64,000 nt of DNA, from NCBI RefSeq assembly GCF_947179165.1, contig NC_077240.1, forward strand, positions 7,428,001 through 7,492,000, in the 5' to 3' direction. The stretch is from Solanum dulcamara. Taxonomy: Eukaryota > Streptophyta > Magnoliopsida > Solanales > Solanaceae. The notes beneath the pieces are model-generated. The model did no database searches. It was not told the DNA's origin and saw only the letters and a program-made list of their open reading frames with translations. Positions 45,711 to 57,894 of the stretch are shown piece after piece. A program made the translations under genes and the position numbers. Every line of letters begins with the position of its first letter. Position 1 is the first letter of the stretch.

Positions 45711-46086
45711 GAGCCCGTTTGGATTGGCTTAAAAAAAGTAACTTTTATGTATGAAGTGCTTTTAGAACTTTGAAGTGCTGAAAGATATTTTTATAAATAA
45801 GCAGTTGAGTGTTTGGATAAAAGTGCTTATAATGTGAATTTTAGGGTTAAAAGAATAAAAAAAGATAGTTTGAGAATTTAGTTAAAATATAAGGGATATA
45901 AAAGTAATTTCCATGGTCAAAGAAAATGACTTTAAGCACTTTGGAAAAAAAAAGTTAGGAATCCTAACTTTTCATTTTTGACTGACTTTAAGAACTTTAT
46001 GACTTAAAGTAAGCATTAGACAAACACGTCCAAAAGCTAAAAAGAGCTTTAAGTTTGACCAACTTAAAGCCAATCCAAACGGGCTC
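45711..46086. mobile_element. MITE with GAGCCCGTTTGGATTGGCTT ends
   Basis: A 376 bp element with a perfect 20 bp terminal inverted repeat, GAGCCCGTTTGGATTGGCTT, at both ends. The repeat extends imperfectly inward (AAAGTAACTTT, AAGTGCTTTTAG). It is flanked by ATA on each side, but the flank is a TA run, so this duplication is uncertain. A more decayed element with similar ends may be at 59727-59960. Confidence 0.85.
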
Positions 46087-48133
46087 ATAATCTCTTCCTC
46101 GGTTTCACTATATATATTTTTTAAACTCCATATAGAGGAAAGTTATACAGCTTTTAATTTGAAAATGAGAAAGAAGGATACACTACAGAAAGTTAAAGCT
46201 AAATTCTTGAAAACATGAGTGATGTGGTAGCAAAAGTTGTCAATAAATTTAAGTTCTAATCATTTCTCCTATTCTTCTTCCTTGGCCCTCGTATCGAATT
46301 AGAATCAAATTAAAAACAAAGATGAAAGATACCCTTCAGATCTGGTTGAATATTCATATGATTCATGATTACGATATCTATTGAAGCGAATTGAATCAAT
46401 AAATGAATATTAATATATTTAGTCAGTTGGTTAAAATAATTTACTCATTTGATCGTAATAATTTGTATTCATCGCGGTCTATATTCAGCACATCACAAGA
46501 GTATAATCAGTACATAATTAGCTGATTATACATCGGGTACTAACTAAAATTAAATTTGTAAAAAGAGCAAAAATTAAAATTATTTTTTGTAGAATAAAAT
46601 TGAGGCCAAAACTGTAGAATCTAGGACAGACAAATGCATGGGAAAAACAGGTGGATAAATGACTCAATAAAACAAAAATGCTCAGACTAATAATAAAGAT
46701 TAAACTCTGAGAAGATGCCCTACAAAGAATTTTAAGAAGTTAAAATATTTTCATACTCTGCTTCTTCTTAAAATAGTTCCAAAAGTGTTTGAAATTTCTT
46801 TTATCGGAGTGCTAACTTTTGGAGGCTTGGAGCCAAAAAAAAAAAATCAATTAAAAATGTGTCAAATATATTAAAGTCCACTATCTCAACAAATCTGCTT
46901 TTGTTTGTTACTAGAGTACTACGACTGATTTTTTTATTTTTTTTTAAGATTTTGTTATTAGAGTATATTTTGGATTTGGTGAGTTTGGGATACGCAAATA
47001 TTGTAAGTTATTGTTGTAGGTGTTAAACTTACGATTGAATAATTAATACATAGTCACTATTTGATCAAGTAATTCACTAATAATATTACAAAGTTGGCTA
47101 GCTATTATTATATGACGGCTAAAATTAGAGAACTATTCAAAATTTAAAATTTATAGATTTTAAATTCTAATCTTTTTAAATTATTAAGTTTTAATATTTA
47201 TAATTTATGTATATTGGATGAATCGTTTAAGTCAAACATAGAACCGTATCATAAACGCCAAAATTGTACATTTGCCCCGACTAAAACCTCTCATTGTGAA
47301 TTATGTTCTAGTTGTACACATGAGAGTGTTTCATACAATAAACATGAGTTCGATTCTCATTATTCTTTTTCAATCTTCGCTCTAAATCTCCTTATTTAAT
47401 AAAAAAAAATCTCAAAAAAATGGACCGAGTATAAAAAAAAAAATTTAGGTAAAAATAAATGGTACCCTATAAAAAAATATGGGGTTATTAGATCTGGTAA
47501 AGGTAGAGATGGGCAGATCTGCAAGTTTAAATTTAAATAAAAATACCAATTTGTCAAACACTACTTTCGTCACGTCTGAACAAAACAAAAAGCGAAAGTT
47601 TCTGCAATTGAAACAAATTTTCTTTTATTAAAAAAAAAAACATGACTTTTCACTTATTTGACCTAAATTTTTAAAAAAATCCAACGCATGAAATTCCGTG
47701 TCAATCGGAAATTAAAAAATTAATCATTGCAAAATATTAAAGGAAGTAAAATTAAAGAAGAGGGGAGCACTTTTAGGCACTATGAGAATAACTAATATTT
47801 CATAAAATATACTTCTGATCTAATCTGGTCAACCCTGTGCTAAATTATTTTCTTAATAAGAAAATATGTTAACATGCACAGCGCATTGGTTTGTTGCTAA
47901 TTTCTATGTTAAGACCAAGTTATTGGCTGCCCATACTAATGACTATTTCCGAGTTGGTTTTTGAAGTATGACTGACAATTTATAATTCATAGCTGGCTAC
48001 TTCTTATTAATTAAGCTTACTATTTCTTATATGTAAAAATAAAAATATTACTACGTGGAAAATCAATTTCGAACAATCTATTAAACTATAAAACTAATTA
48101 TAAGAAGTAAAATTTGGACTTTTCGAAGAGTTA

Positions 48134-48379
48134 ATGAGTACTTTTTTTAAAATCTGTGTGCTTTTTCTTGTTTTTGTTTTGGTGAGTGCTTTATGCATTT
48201 TGTTGTCGGCAGCACGTTCTCAATACTTCAACATCAATCATATGTATCCAGCAGGTTTCAGTACACCTATGAAAGGTTTCAGTACACCTATGAATGTTCC
48301 TTCAAATGTTATCTCTATGTTATTTTTCTCAATTGTTTTTTTACAATTTGTAAAATTAATAGCAGGAGTCGGTTGGTAG
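48134..48379 (+). CDS. Possible small secreted peptide precursor
   Basis: An ATG frame of 81 codons. Residues 1-28 are a strong signal peptide: MSTFFK, then a long hydrophobic run (VLFLVFVLVSALCILLS) and AARSQ, a likely cleavage region. The mature part begins QYFNINHMYPAG and holds a tandem repeat FSTPMKG / FSTPMNVPS. After PSN the frame turns hydrophobic (MLFFSIVFLQFVKLI), unusual for a secreted peptide; an indel after PSN could have replaced the original tail. A precursor of this build (signal peptide, short polar Pro/Ser end) is typical of plant peptide hormones, but I do not recognise the family. It could also be a chance or decayed frame. No neighbour helps. Confidence 0.4.
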   Translation: MSTFFKICVLFLVFVLVSALCILLSAARSQYFNINHMYPAGFSTPMKGFSTPMNVPSNVISMLFFSIVFLQFVKLIAGVGW

Positions 48380-49652
48380 CTGATTAGAATAGATATTAAT
48401 AATGTTGGAATTAGTTATGATTGAATTTATGTATTCTTATTTAATATATGTATTTGTTATGTAGAGATTCGTTAGCTATGTATTAGTTATTTCACTTTTT
48501 ATCTTGAATAAAATAATACATGAATTTCTTCATAACTTGTACATATATTAGTAATGCGGTTTCTAAATTTTCAACCAAACATCATATTAATTGTATATAT
48601 GAATAACTTATTTCTTATCTACCTATCAAATTAACGTCGTCGTGTAAGTTATACGAAAATCAATACATGAATAAATTATTTTTTATCTAACTACCAAACA
48701 ACCCCTTACTTCCTCTATTTCCAAGTTATATAGAGAGGTGTCAAATATGTGAGTTGGGTTGAATTTGAGCTGGTTTAAATAGACTGAGTTAATAAATAGG
48801 TCGGTTATTGTGTTGTGCAAAATTTACTTGGACTGAAATAGGCTAAAATGCGGATCACTTCTCAATCCATCCAATTTCTACTAAATTTTCATTGCTTTAT
48901 TTATTTATTTATAATAAATTTTTAGTACCTAATAAAAAAAAACTTTTTTTTTAATAAAAAAATAAGGGTATGTTCAGTATAGAGAAAAAAAAACATAACA
49001 GTTTATTTTTTAAGAAAATGTCTTCTTGAAAATAGATTTATCATGAATTAATTGTGCTACATATCAACTCAATTTTTATGAGCTTAAATATATTAAGCTA
49101 ATAAATAAACGGATCAGTAATTCACTCAATCATAAAAACATTATATTTTTATAAACTAATTTTATCACCTCTAATATTCGAAACGAAGCACCCGTACATA
49201 TGGATGTTGCGAAAAAACAACATTAATTAGCGTACCATCACACATAAACCAAATAAAAAAGAAAAAATTAATACAAAAATTTAATAAAGTTCAACAAATT
49301 ATTACTTTATTAATTCGTTTCAGCCTAAATAACTTTTAAATAATCCTACGGCTTTTCTTCACTGATCCATGCCGCAGACATTTCGGGTCGGACACAATAT
49401 GGATCCACCAGAATTCAAGCCACAAAAGATCAATAATTGATGATTTTAAAACGGACGTTCTTTGTCAATTGCATGAATTAGATGTATTGAGATGACCTTC
49501 TCCTTAGTGTTTTTTTTTATTATTATGTATAAACAGGTCAGCCTAGGTGACATAATTCTTTTGTTTTCCTACTACAAGTTGCAATTAGCTAGTATTCATT
49601 CTTTAAATTAATTAGATATACCCAAAAAGAATTTCTCAAAGATCGGAATTAA

Positions 49653-50261
49653 CCTGTTTGGTAACAAGTTCCTAAATATTTTTGGCAAGTTATTCCTAGG
49701 AGAAATTTTGGTGAAATTGCACCATGCGTTTGGCTCCAAGTTTTGATGAAATTTCCAAAAATACTATTTTAATCCCGTAAGTTCTAAAAATTATTTAAAA
49801 TACCATAAGTTTATGTTATTATTTTGTGATGAACATGTTCTGTTAAAAAAAACTTTATAACATAATTGATAACAATCAACAATAACAAAATAACATTATA
49901 TACAATACATTAATCGTTTCATTTAACATATACTTAATGATCAAGAATTAAGAGGGTCGGTGGATATTTTTATAGATAAGTTTTATTTAAGAGGGATTAA
50001 TGGTATTGGTTAATCATATTAATGGAGTAAATTGATAGATAAATATTTAGTTGGAATTAACAAATGATTGGTGTTTTTATAAAATATTAAAGTATGAGGT
50101 CATTTTTAAATTTTTAAAACTTTCCAAGTTCTACTTTTTTTTAGAAACTTGGGAATTTTGCCAAAAATATTTGCCAAGTAATGGCAAATTGTATAGACAA
50201 ACACAAGTAACCAAATATTTTTCAAGTTTTTTCAAAAAACTACTTGGGGCCAAACGCTACC
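49653..50261. mobile_element. Tourist-like MITE, copy C
   Basis: A 609 bp element between TAA duplications (49650-49652 and 50262-50264). Its interior includes the reverse complement of copy B's interior (CCGTAAGTTCTAAAAATTAT, ACCATAAGTTTATGTTATTA, GAACATGTTCTGTTAAAAAA, AACATAATTGATAACAATCA). The right end read inward is GGTAGCGTTTGGCCCCAAGT. The left side contains TGCGTTTGGCTCCAAGTTTT, the inverted partner, at 49725, so the outer 70 bases on the left may be extra end sequence. No coding capacity. Confidence 0.7.
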
Positions 50262-51748
50262 TAAGTAACTTTCATATTGAAGATCTCAAGTTTGAAACAC
50301 TTTATCTGCGACAACACAGGGATTGAACTTGCCGCATGAGACTAGTCTAGTAAAGTTTACCTTTCATGTATAATTTATGAGCTATTACATATGAGTTGGA
50401 TATACCATGTACGCACTAGAGGACAACAACTACGAATTTCCTTTATCATAAAAAAATAATAATATAGGTAACACAAATTAAGGTTTTGTTTATTTTGGAA
50501 ATAGAAACTTGCAACATTATTTTGGATTCTTCAAAGTAATAATTTCAAACTGAGATTCTTAGTATCCTATGCCACAGTTATTCATGAGTATATCTAAATA
50601 TTTAATTGTTTGATAATCATTGATGTTTACAGATTCAATATTGTTTGGCATTTGATTGATGATTGTCTTATAGGATTCTTTAAGCGTATAAAAATGTAAT
50701 ACCAAGATTCATTTCCTCTTTTCTAATTTGATAACTAAGTTTTGGAATGAATTAAACACCAAAGTCTATATTACTTTTTTCAACAACTAAACGGGAAAAA
50801 ATAAATTTGCAGAGATTAACTACATGACGATACTCGTAAAAGTGACTAAGTTGGTGCAACATGTATTATATAAGGGAGGCTAGGGATTGATTACCCCAAT
50901 CAACACCTTCTCAGTAAAGCTCGGTGCATTGAACTTAAGCCAATACATTCTCAGTAAAGCTCGTCGCACTGAACTTGCTTAATAAAATTTACATTTCATG
51001 TGTAATTTGCAAGTTATTCAATATTAACAGTACACATAAAAAATAGCTGATATAAATTTTCCTAAAGGGTTCAAAAGAATAAACTACATATTAGGAGGTT
51101 ATATTGGATAAAGGATGACTTTCGTAGATTGAAGAGCGAAAATAAAGAAATGTGATACTATCTAGGAGTATGATGGGAAAAATAGAATTCTTTCATCCTT
51201 AATTAAAGATCTGGAATTCTAATTTTATGATACAGAAATCCTGATCCGTTAATAGACTATAAGTGATATAATTTAAATTAGGTATAAATTAGGTCAGTGC
51301 AAATACAAAACAATTTTACTTAAAAGGGTTTCTTCATGATTACCTAAGCGAAGCAAATTGTTTACCTGCCTGTACGCGTTCATAAAATTCTCCCCTTAGA
51401 GCAGTATTATGTGTGATAGTTATGTGTGACGTATAACTTTGGGTTATACAATTTACATTTTGTATACCTTAATGATATACAATATTAAGAATAATTAAAT
51501 CACAAAATGGTATACAACATGTGAATCTTGCTTTCTGGGGGTATACAATCACTATTAAAAAAAAAGTGCAAAGGAGCAAATAATTCTTCAACTTTGCGAT
51601 TTGGACAAAATATATTTCTTCATTAAAAAATTGGTACATATATACCTTGCCGTGTAACAGATGGTGCAGATTTATCCTTTTCGTTAACATATCTATATAT
51701 ACTTAACTGGAAAAAATTATAATCTTGATTTTTTAACTATAAAAATGT

Positions 51749-51863
51749 CACTAATTAGGATTAGCCATAGAATTTATCTATCGCAAAATTGAGGAATATA
51801 TTTGCCCTTTGCTCAAAATATAGATTAGTGATAGACAAATTCTATTGCTAATCCTAATTAGTG
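51749..51863. mobile_element. Small CACTA-like palindromic element
   Basis: A 115 bp palindrome: CACTAATTAGGATTAGCCAT at the left and, on the other strand from the right, CACTAATTAGGATTAGCAAT. The stem continues over AGAATTT.TCTATC. It begins with CACTA like CACTA transposons, but the flanking 3 bp do not match, so the class is uncertain. Confidence 0.55.
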
Positions 51864-53049
51864 ATATATTATTAAAATTTGATGTTGGATACAAACATTT
51901 AACATAACAGATTAATTAAAGACAAACTTTATAGCTAATTCTTTCTTCTTATTTTTTGTGACGTGCACGTATGTTGGGTATTTTGTAAATATTTTTCTCT
52001 AAATAGGTATGTAGTGTAATACATTGTAAAATGGATGTTTCACATTGTTTTCTTGGCCGCCTAAACACACTGCGCAAATGTATTCTTTAAAATGCTTATA
52101 TTTTATGTAGTCTATTTCATTTGTTTCACCAGTAAACATTGAATACTATAAATTATTAAAACAAAATACAGGAGAAGTAATCATGTACTTTAATTTCATT
52201 TGTTAGGCACTTGTGGAATAGTGCATTTGCTATATATATATATATATATAGTAGTACCTACTTGCCCAGTACACTCACTCATTTCATTTGTTAAAAGGTG
52301 GCTTACACAATGGTAGGACAAGCAATAATTGTCTTAATATTGGTCCACATTAATTGTATATTCTTGATGTTAGCATTAATAAACCCCATCTGGCTTAATC
52401 TGTCACATTACATAATTTGTTTAATTAACAAACGTGTTCATATGCCTTGATTTTAGACTTGTACATCAATATTCCAGCGGGAAGTAGCCCCCACTTAATA
52501 TATACAAGTTTAATTATTATAAGAAGCTACAATGACAATATTTTTGATAAATAAAACAGCCAATAAGAACTGGTCCAATTGGTGTTCCACAATTAGGACT
52601 TTTTCGCCGTGTGACACTTTCTAATGATGATGTGATATTTTTCTAAAAAAATAAAATTCTCATCTAGACAAGTATTAAATGTTTATGTAACTATAAATAT
52701 CTAATTAAAGATGAAATAAAAATTAAGGCTTTAAATCGATAAAATATCACACAATTTAATATGCAGAGTTTGTGGCTTCAACTAATTTTATATTGAAGGA
52801 AGACATTTTATTGGTGAAGATCTTTGGTCTCTTCAACTAATTAACTTAGAGTTGTTTAAATTATACGATGTCGTTGAATTGTTGTATCGGAAATAAGTCA
52901 AGAGCTATATTTTTTAATCAATGTAGCTTATACTGCAATGAGTTTGAATCTTCTTAAAAAGACCTAAATATTTATTTATTCATTTTTTTAAAATTGCAAT
53001 TTGTACAGTATCTTCACCAACAAATAATAGATATGGATTTATAATCAAC

Positions 53050-53222
53050 ATCGGTTGTGGTGCAGTAATGTGACTGTTTCATCTTTAAACAGAGGTTTCA
53101 GGTTCGAACCCTGAGTATGGAAAAATCTTGTTGGAGTGTCACCTCCGAATGGATCCTGCAATGCATAATTTGAATTTAGTTGAAAGCTCCAGACACCGAA
53201 TGAAAAAATAAGAAAATAAAAA
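53050..53222 (+). mobile_element. SolS-like SINE, nearly full length
   Basis: An A-box-like GGTTGTGGTGCAGTAATGTG, a strong B box GTTTCAGGTTCGAACCCTGA, then TATGGAAAAATCTTGTTGGA, GTGTCACCTCCGAATGGATC, CTGCAATGCATAATTTGAAT and CCAGACACCGAATGAAAAAA. This matches the series of a Solanaceae SINE family with a pol III promoter and a short A-rich tail. Confidence 0.85.
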
Positions 53223-55724
53223 ATATGGATTTATAAGTTTAAAATTGAACTCATAGGTTACACTTCACCTATGACCTATATCTTCTATTTTCCTATGGTT
53301 GATAAGTGGATATGCCTATTTGAAATGTCGCTATATATATACTGTATACGTTGAACAAACACACTGGCGTCAAATTTGACACTGTTTGGAGGTGTTTGGG
53401 TTTTTCAATTTTATTTTATTTTTTAATATTTTCCATGAACTATTTTATGAGAAAATTATACAAGTGATTTCAGCCAATTGCTTCCAAGGGGCATCTTACT
53501 TGGCTAAATAATTATTGTTGTAGCTTTCATTCTCATTTTGAATTATCTTTTATTTATTTTCTTAATTCTAAGCAGGCATGACGTGGAACTGATTATAATC
53601 TTCACATAATCACATGATCTGATAAAATCCTCTGAAAACGACGCACTAACACACAATTTTTGCATATGAAAGACTATGACAAAAAAAAAGAGAATAGTAA
53701 TACAAATGTGATATTTAATTTCAAGAAACCATGCATGGTTTAATTTATTACAGTCACCATACTATATATCTTGAATAATATCTCTTCAAACTTTGAGTTA
53801 ACTTGAGAGTTCAATCTTAAACTTGTTATTTATTGTAAATAAGAATTTGAGACTTATAACTACGTACCACGAACAAATGATTTGAATTCATAGTGTAGAT
53901 TTATAATTTTTAAAGCTCCCTAAGACCCTGAATTATAACATTTAGATATTTATTTTAGGTCTAATTTCTATATATTTTTTCTCTCTCTTTTTATTTTTAG
54001 TTGATTTTACTTTTGAAAATTACAAAAAATAAAAAGAAAATAGAACCAATAATTAACTAATACTATTATTTTTTTTAAAGTGTGAGAGACAGAAAAATAA
54101 AAGAAAAAAGTCAGGATGCACTTTACACACATCCTGCACATTCACACACGCAGACACAACACATCACACAAATTGATTTACTCCAAGCGCGCGCTCTCAC
54201 ACAATTTCACGCACACTTTACACACTCATGATTTCTTTTGCTTGATTTGGCAAACGACGGTAAATGTGTGGATTAGATTGAATTTAAATAGATTAAAAAT
54301 AAATTAAGCTAAAATTAATTGAATTACACTTCATTCATATGAATATGGGTAAAAAAAATTATTGAACAAGTGTTTTTAATCCACTTTAATTTTCTAAAGC
54401 CAAAAACTTTAAATCTGAGTAAATTGAAATAAGCTTTAACAATGAATCTTTTACACGTAGTATGAACTCAAAAACACATTGCACGATACTATTCATGTGA
54501 TTTAACGTAATATTTGGGTGAATACCAAGAAAATAGATAAACACTCAAGATCTGAACAATAATTTTAGGAATAGAAAATAGAAAAGATAATGAATTTATT
54601 AATTAATTGCTTTTTGATTAACAATGCTTTTAGAAACAGTCTGTGCTCTAAGTCAGGCATTTATTAACTTCATTTTACAACTTGTACTGATCATAACTGT
54701 GTACTTACTAGAAATGAGGCAAATACATTCTAGTCATCATTTAATTTAATAATACATATTATGTTTCAATTCTTCTTTAGAAATGATATTTGAAGACTGA
54801 TGCGTCTAAATAAGGTTACTCCGTAATAGTCATTGGTCCATTCATTTTTGAGTTAGCCTTTTGGTAAAATATGAATATCCATATTTATTTATATTTTTAT
54901 GAGTTAAAGATAGATTGAAATCCATATTTATTCAACTGGAATAAAAGTGATTCAACTCATTAAAATGTGGGTTAAATGAGCTGATTTTATCAATATTTGC
55001 TCTCTATTAACATGTTGCACAAGTTTGAAATCTTATTTTAAGATAAAAAGGGACATCCTCGTGGACGACCTTAAACTAATAAAAATGAGCTCATCATTGA
55101 AGAACCAATCAAATGGCTAGCACCAAAATTTATAGGTCCATTGGGCTTTTTTGGGGGGTCAATATTTTGTGAAATTAGTATCTGAGCCCAAATTCTATAT
55201 GAAGTTACTCCAGCAAACTTCAAACATCGATGGCAAGTTGAATTTCACTGTACATTTAAGTAAGTTTCCCTAATTATAGTAGGGGGATATTACAACCTAA
55301 TGCATTTGGGGGTCATACTAATACAACCGAAGTATATACTCCGTCCATGTTTTAAACTATATGATCGAAGGGTACATTTACGTATGTTTTCCTACTAGAA
55401 TAGGTTTGGAGTGTGCTTACAGGCATGAGATACATGTGGTTGCAATCACGTATACTTAATGTGTCCTATTGGTATAATTATACATTTGAATTGTTAGCAA
55501 TTTTGGCTGAATTTCAATTACATTTGCATTTTCACATTGAAAAGGTGAGAATTTTTTTGTTTCAAGTTCTTATACATGATTTGGCATTATCCAGTCATAT
55601 TCTTGGATAGAAACATATAAGTAGTTAATTATAGTCTTGGAACGAAAGCATCTTAGTTGATTGGAAAATTATAGAGTAACCTCCATTCTCGGTGTTTTCT
55701 TTGCCTTAACGTTTGTACTTGTAA

Positions 55725-55895
55725 CCAACATGGATCACTTTGTTTCATCCTTAATCAGATGTTTCGGATTTGAGTCTTGGTAGAGAGAAAATCACGTTGA
55801 AAGCATCACCCCCTCCCAAAATGGGCCTTATCGTGCACGATCCGGATATAATCAGAGCTCTAATGAGAGCATCGAATCTCGGATGAAAAAAAATC
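55725..55895 (+). mobile_element. SolS-like SINE, decayed
   Basis: The same series as the SINE at 53050-53222: ACTTTGTTTCATCCTTAATC, TTTCGGATTTGAGTCTTGGT (decayed B box), GCATCACCCCCTCCCAAAAT, GGGCCTTATCGTGCACGATC, CGGATATAATCAGAGCTC and CATCGAATCTCGGATGAAAA, with an A-rich tail. Confidence 0.8.
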
Positions 55896-56391
55896 GTGTT
55901 TACTTGTTTATTTTTCTATCATTCAAAATTGGTAGAAGCCTATTTATATGATTCCTCGTAAAAATTTTAACATCATTGGATACCTTTAAAGGGAAACACC
56001 TATAAATAATATAATCAATGATATTAGAAATGTGAAGAATAAGACAAATGACCTTTTAGAACATGTGAAATTATATCATTTGTGCTTATCTACTCTCTCA
56101 TGAATATAAGATAAATTATGATGGAAAACACCAGCTGTCCTTGACATCTTTAAAATAAACTTGCCATGCTGCAATGCAATTCTTACTTTTGAATATTCTT
56201 TAGTACTAATTGAGAAACAATTTCTCTCATCTCATCACACTGCCTAAACATTATCTTACCATCTTTATTATTGGAATGCACAATAGTATAGTCGATTTAT
56301 ATGGAGTACTTTGTAAAATATTATACAAATGAATGAATTTAAAAAAAAAAAAAAAAAAAACAACCCAATTTTACCCTTTTTGACTTCAATT

Positions 56392-57090
56392 TCACCGTCT
56401 GTCAGGTGTCACAGGGAAACCAATGCCATGTCTCCTAGTGGGAAAAACCACAAATAACAAGCTACAAATTACCCCAATTCCAATAGGAACAATATCAAGT
56501 ACCTGTTTTGTCTCATGATCCGGTGTGGGATAAAAGCAATTCACCACATTTTTATCTCTCAAAGCCACAGCAACAAACACAAGAACAGAGAGGACAGCAT
56601 GAACAAAATCAATAAACCCAACTCTATACCTGTTCAATTCACTAGGCACACCAGAAATTGAAGCTGCCTGATAATCGAAAATCCACAAACCTTTGAACGT
56701 AGCTAATCCATAGTAAACTTGCCCGTCTGGTGCCTTGAAACTATCAGTGAAACAAGCTAAAAAGCACGAAAATCCGAGTAGCGCGAGGAGGATTAATGTC
56801 ATGGGACGCGTCGCGGTGTCACACGATCCGTTGTTGGTGAAAATTGGGATTAGAAGTTGGAATGCTAAGAGAGTCCCTGTTGGAAGTAGGTTGGCTAAAT
56901 GTGCCGTGCTTTCTAAGGCACGTTGAGAAATCGACGGTCGCAGTACTGGCAGCCGTTCTGGTACAGAATTGTTATTGTTATTGTTGTTGTCGTTGTTGTT
57001 AGTAGGGAGTAATGGAATTTCGGAGGCATCCGGCGATGTGGATGATTGCTTAGAGCTGGAGGTTGATCTAGCTCTTAGAGACATGTCCAT
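56392..57090 (-). CDS. DMP: DUF679 domain membrane protein (DMP family)
   Basis: A single-exon gene of 232 residues from the ATG at 57090 (MDMSLRAR); the frame is open further upstream, but only to a TTG, so I start at the first ATG, with a second possible at 57084. It has a variable polar N-terminus with a poly-Asn run, then the conserved DUF679 core: LANLLPTGTLLAFQLLIPIF, FTDSFKAPDGQVYYGLAT, FIDFVHAVLSVLVFVAVALR, and CFYPTP. Four membrane segments are expected at about residues 72-92, 104-124, 160-180 and 200-220. DMP proteins act in the endomembrane system and vacuole membranes during senescence, and two members (DMP8/9 type) in gamete fusion; this one, with its GIGFPVTP tail, looks closer to the DMP2-4 type, a weak guess. 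The frame is intact and of usual length. Confidence 0.93.
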   Translation of the reverse strand: MDMSLRARSTSSSKQSSTSPDASEIPLLPTNNNDNNNNNNNSVPERLPVLRPSISQRALESTAHLANLLPTGTLLAFQLLIPIFTNNGSCDTATRPMTLILLALLGFSCFLACFTDSFKAPDGQVYYGLATFKGLWIFDYQAASISGVPSELNRYRVGFIDFVHAVLSVLVFVAVALRDKNVVNCFYPTPDHETKQVLDIVPIGIGVICSLLFVVFPTRRHGIGFPVTPDRR

Positions 57091-57328
57091 TAACACCAAT
57101 TCAATCACCAACTAGATTTCGAACAGTTCAATATAAAGACTCTTTGCTTAAGAAGAATTCGAATTCTAGAAAATTACGATGAAATTGAAGGTAGAGAGGA
57201 GATGGGAAATTTTCTAGCTAGCTACGAAGATAATATAAATGAAGTTGTGATCAAAGGGTGTTTTATGCGTGTAAGGGAGAGAGGAATATACGTTTAATTT
57301 GGTATTATATTGACCTAACAAAAAGTAC

Positions 57329-57894
57329 ACTAAAACCTCTATAAATTCATAGCTTGAGACCGAAAAAAAATATTTATTTATCGAGATTATTAGTTTATCG
57401 ATAAATGTATAAAATATTTATTTATCGATAAATAAATATTTATTATTTTAGAGAGTATTTTGCAGTATGTGCCATAAGAAAGAAAAAAAAATTGAATTAA
57501 GAATTTCAAAAGTTTAAATCTAGAAAACTAAAAAGTGTAGTCTTTGCATATTTATTATTTAAATTTAGGAAAGCTAAACGAATTTGGTGAAGTTTAATAT
57601 TTCTAATTGTATTCATGTATATAGAATATGAAGAGATTTTATGTTCACTATAAAAGAAAAAAGCTAGAAATAGTTATTGGTCTAGTATTATAGACTGATT
57701 AAATATATATAAATTCTTGATGTATTCTAGTAATTATTACTTTATATTTTTTTTCTGGACCTTTAATACTTTATTTTTAATTATTATCTAATGCATTTAG
57801 CGAGAATATTACTTTAATATAACTGACCCAAATTGAGACCAGAGAAATATATTCATTTAGCGAGATTATTATTTTATCGAAGTTTTACCGTAGT
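57329..57894. mobile_element. Putative MITE upstream of the DMP gene
   Basis: The left end ACTAAAACCTCTATAAATTC and the right end read inward ACTACGGTAAAACTTCGATAA are imperfectly inverted. Inside are palindromic TTATTTATCGATAAATAAAT (57418-57447) and repeated TCGAGATTATTA / TAGCGAGATTATTATTTTATCG phrases. No firm target duplication. Confidence 0.4.

Larger units (their letters stand above)
44731..48133. other. Intergenic with SINE and MITE insertions
   Basis: No gene. It contains a 50 bp direct repeat at 45088-45180 (ATATGACACTGTCTAACTGA, and again with TTTAACTGA), the TS-like SINE at 45421-45545, the MITE at 45711-46086, and a possible B-box remnant (CATGAGTTCGATTCTCATTA, 47344-47363). The rest is AT-rich. 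Confidence 0.4.
48380..56391. other. Long intergenic stretch without genes
   Basis: About 8 kb of AT-rich DNA with no credible coding sequence. Contents recognised: the Tourist-like element at 49653-50261, a repeated phrase CAGTAAAGCTCG at 50912 and 50951, a CACTA-like inverted repeat at 51749-51863, a (TA)n run at 52232-52250, two SolS-like SINEs (53050-53222 and 55725-55895) and a poly-A run at 56341-56360. A 47-codon frame at 52312 (MVGQAIIV) is hydrophobic but unsupported. Confidence 0.45.

Noticed and set aside
47214..47399. Frame with several Cys and His (CELCSSCTHE)
   Set aside because: Overlaps a SINE-like B box (CATGAGTTCGATTCTCAT); likely part of a decayed repeat rather than a zinc-binding protein.
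52312..52452. Small hydrophobic frame of 46 codons (MVGQAIIVLILVH)
   Set aside because: No family match, no repeat motif and no downstream polar mature region; ordinary for AT-rich DNA.
54116..54307. Frame rich in His and Thr (HTRRHNTSHK)
   Set aside because: Encoded by CACACA-type low-complexity DNA; no conserved domain.
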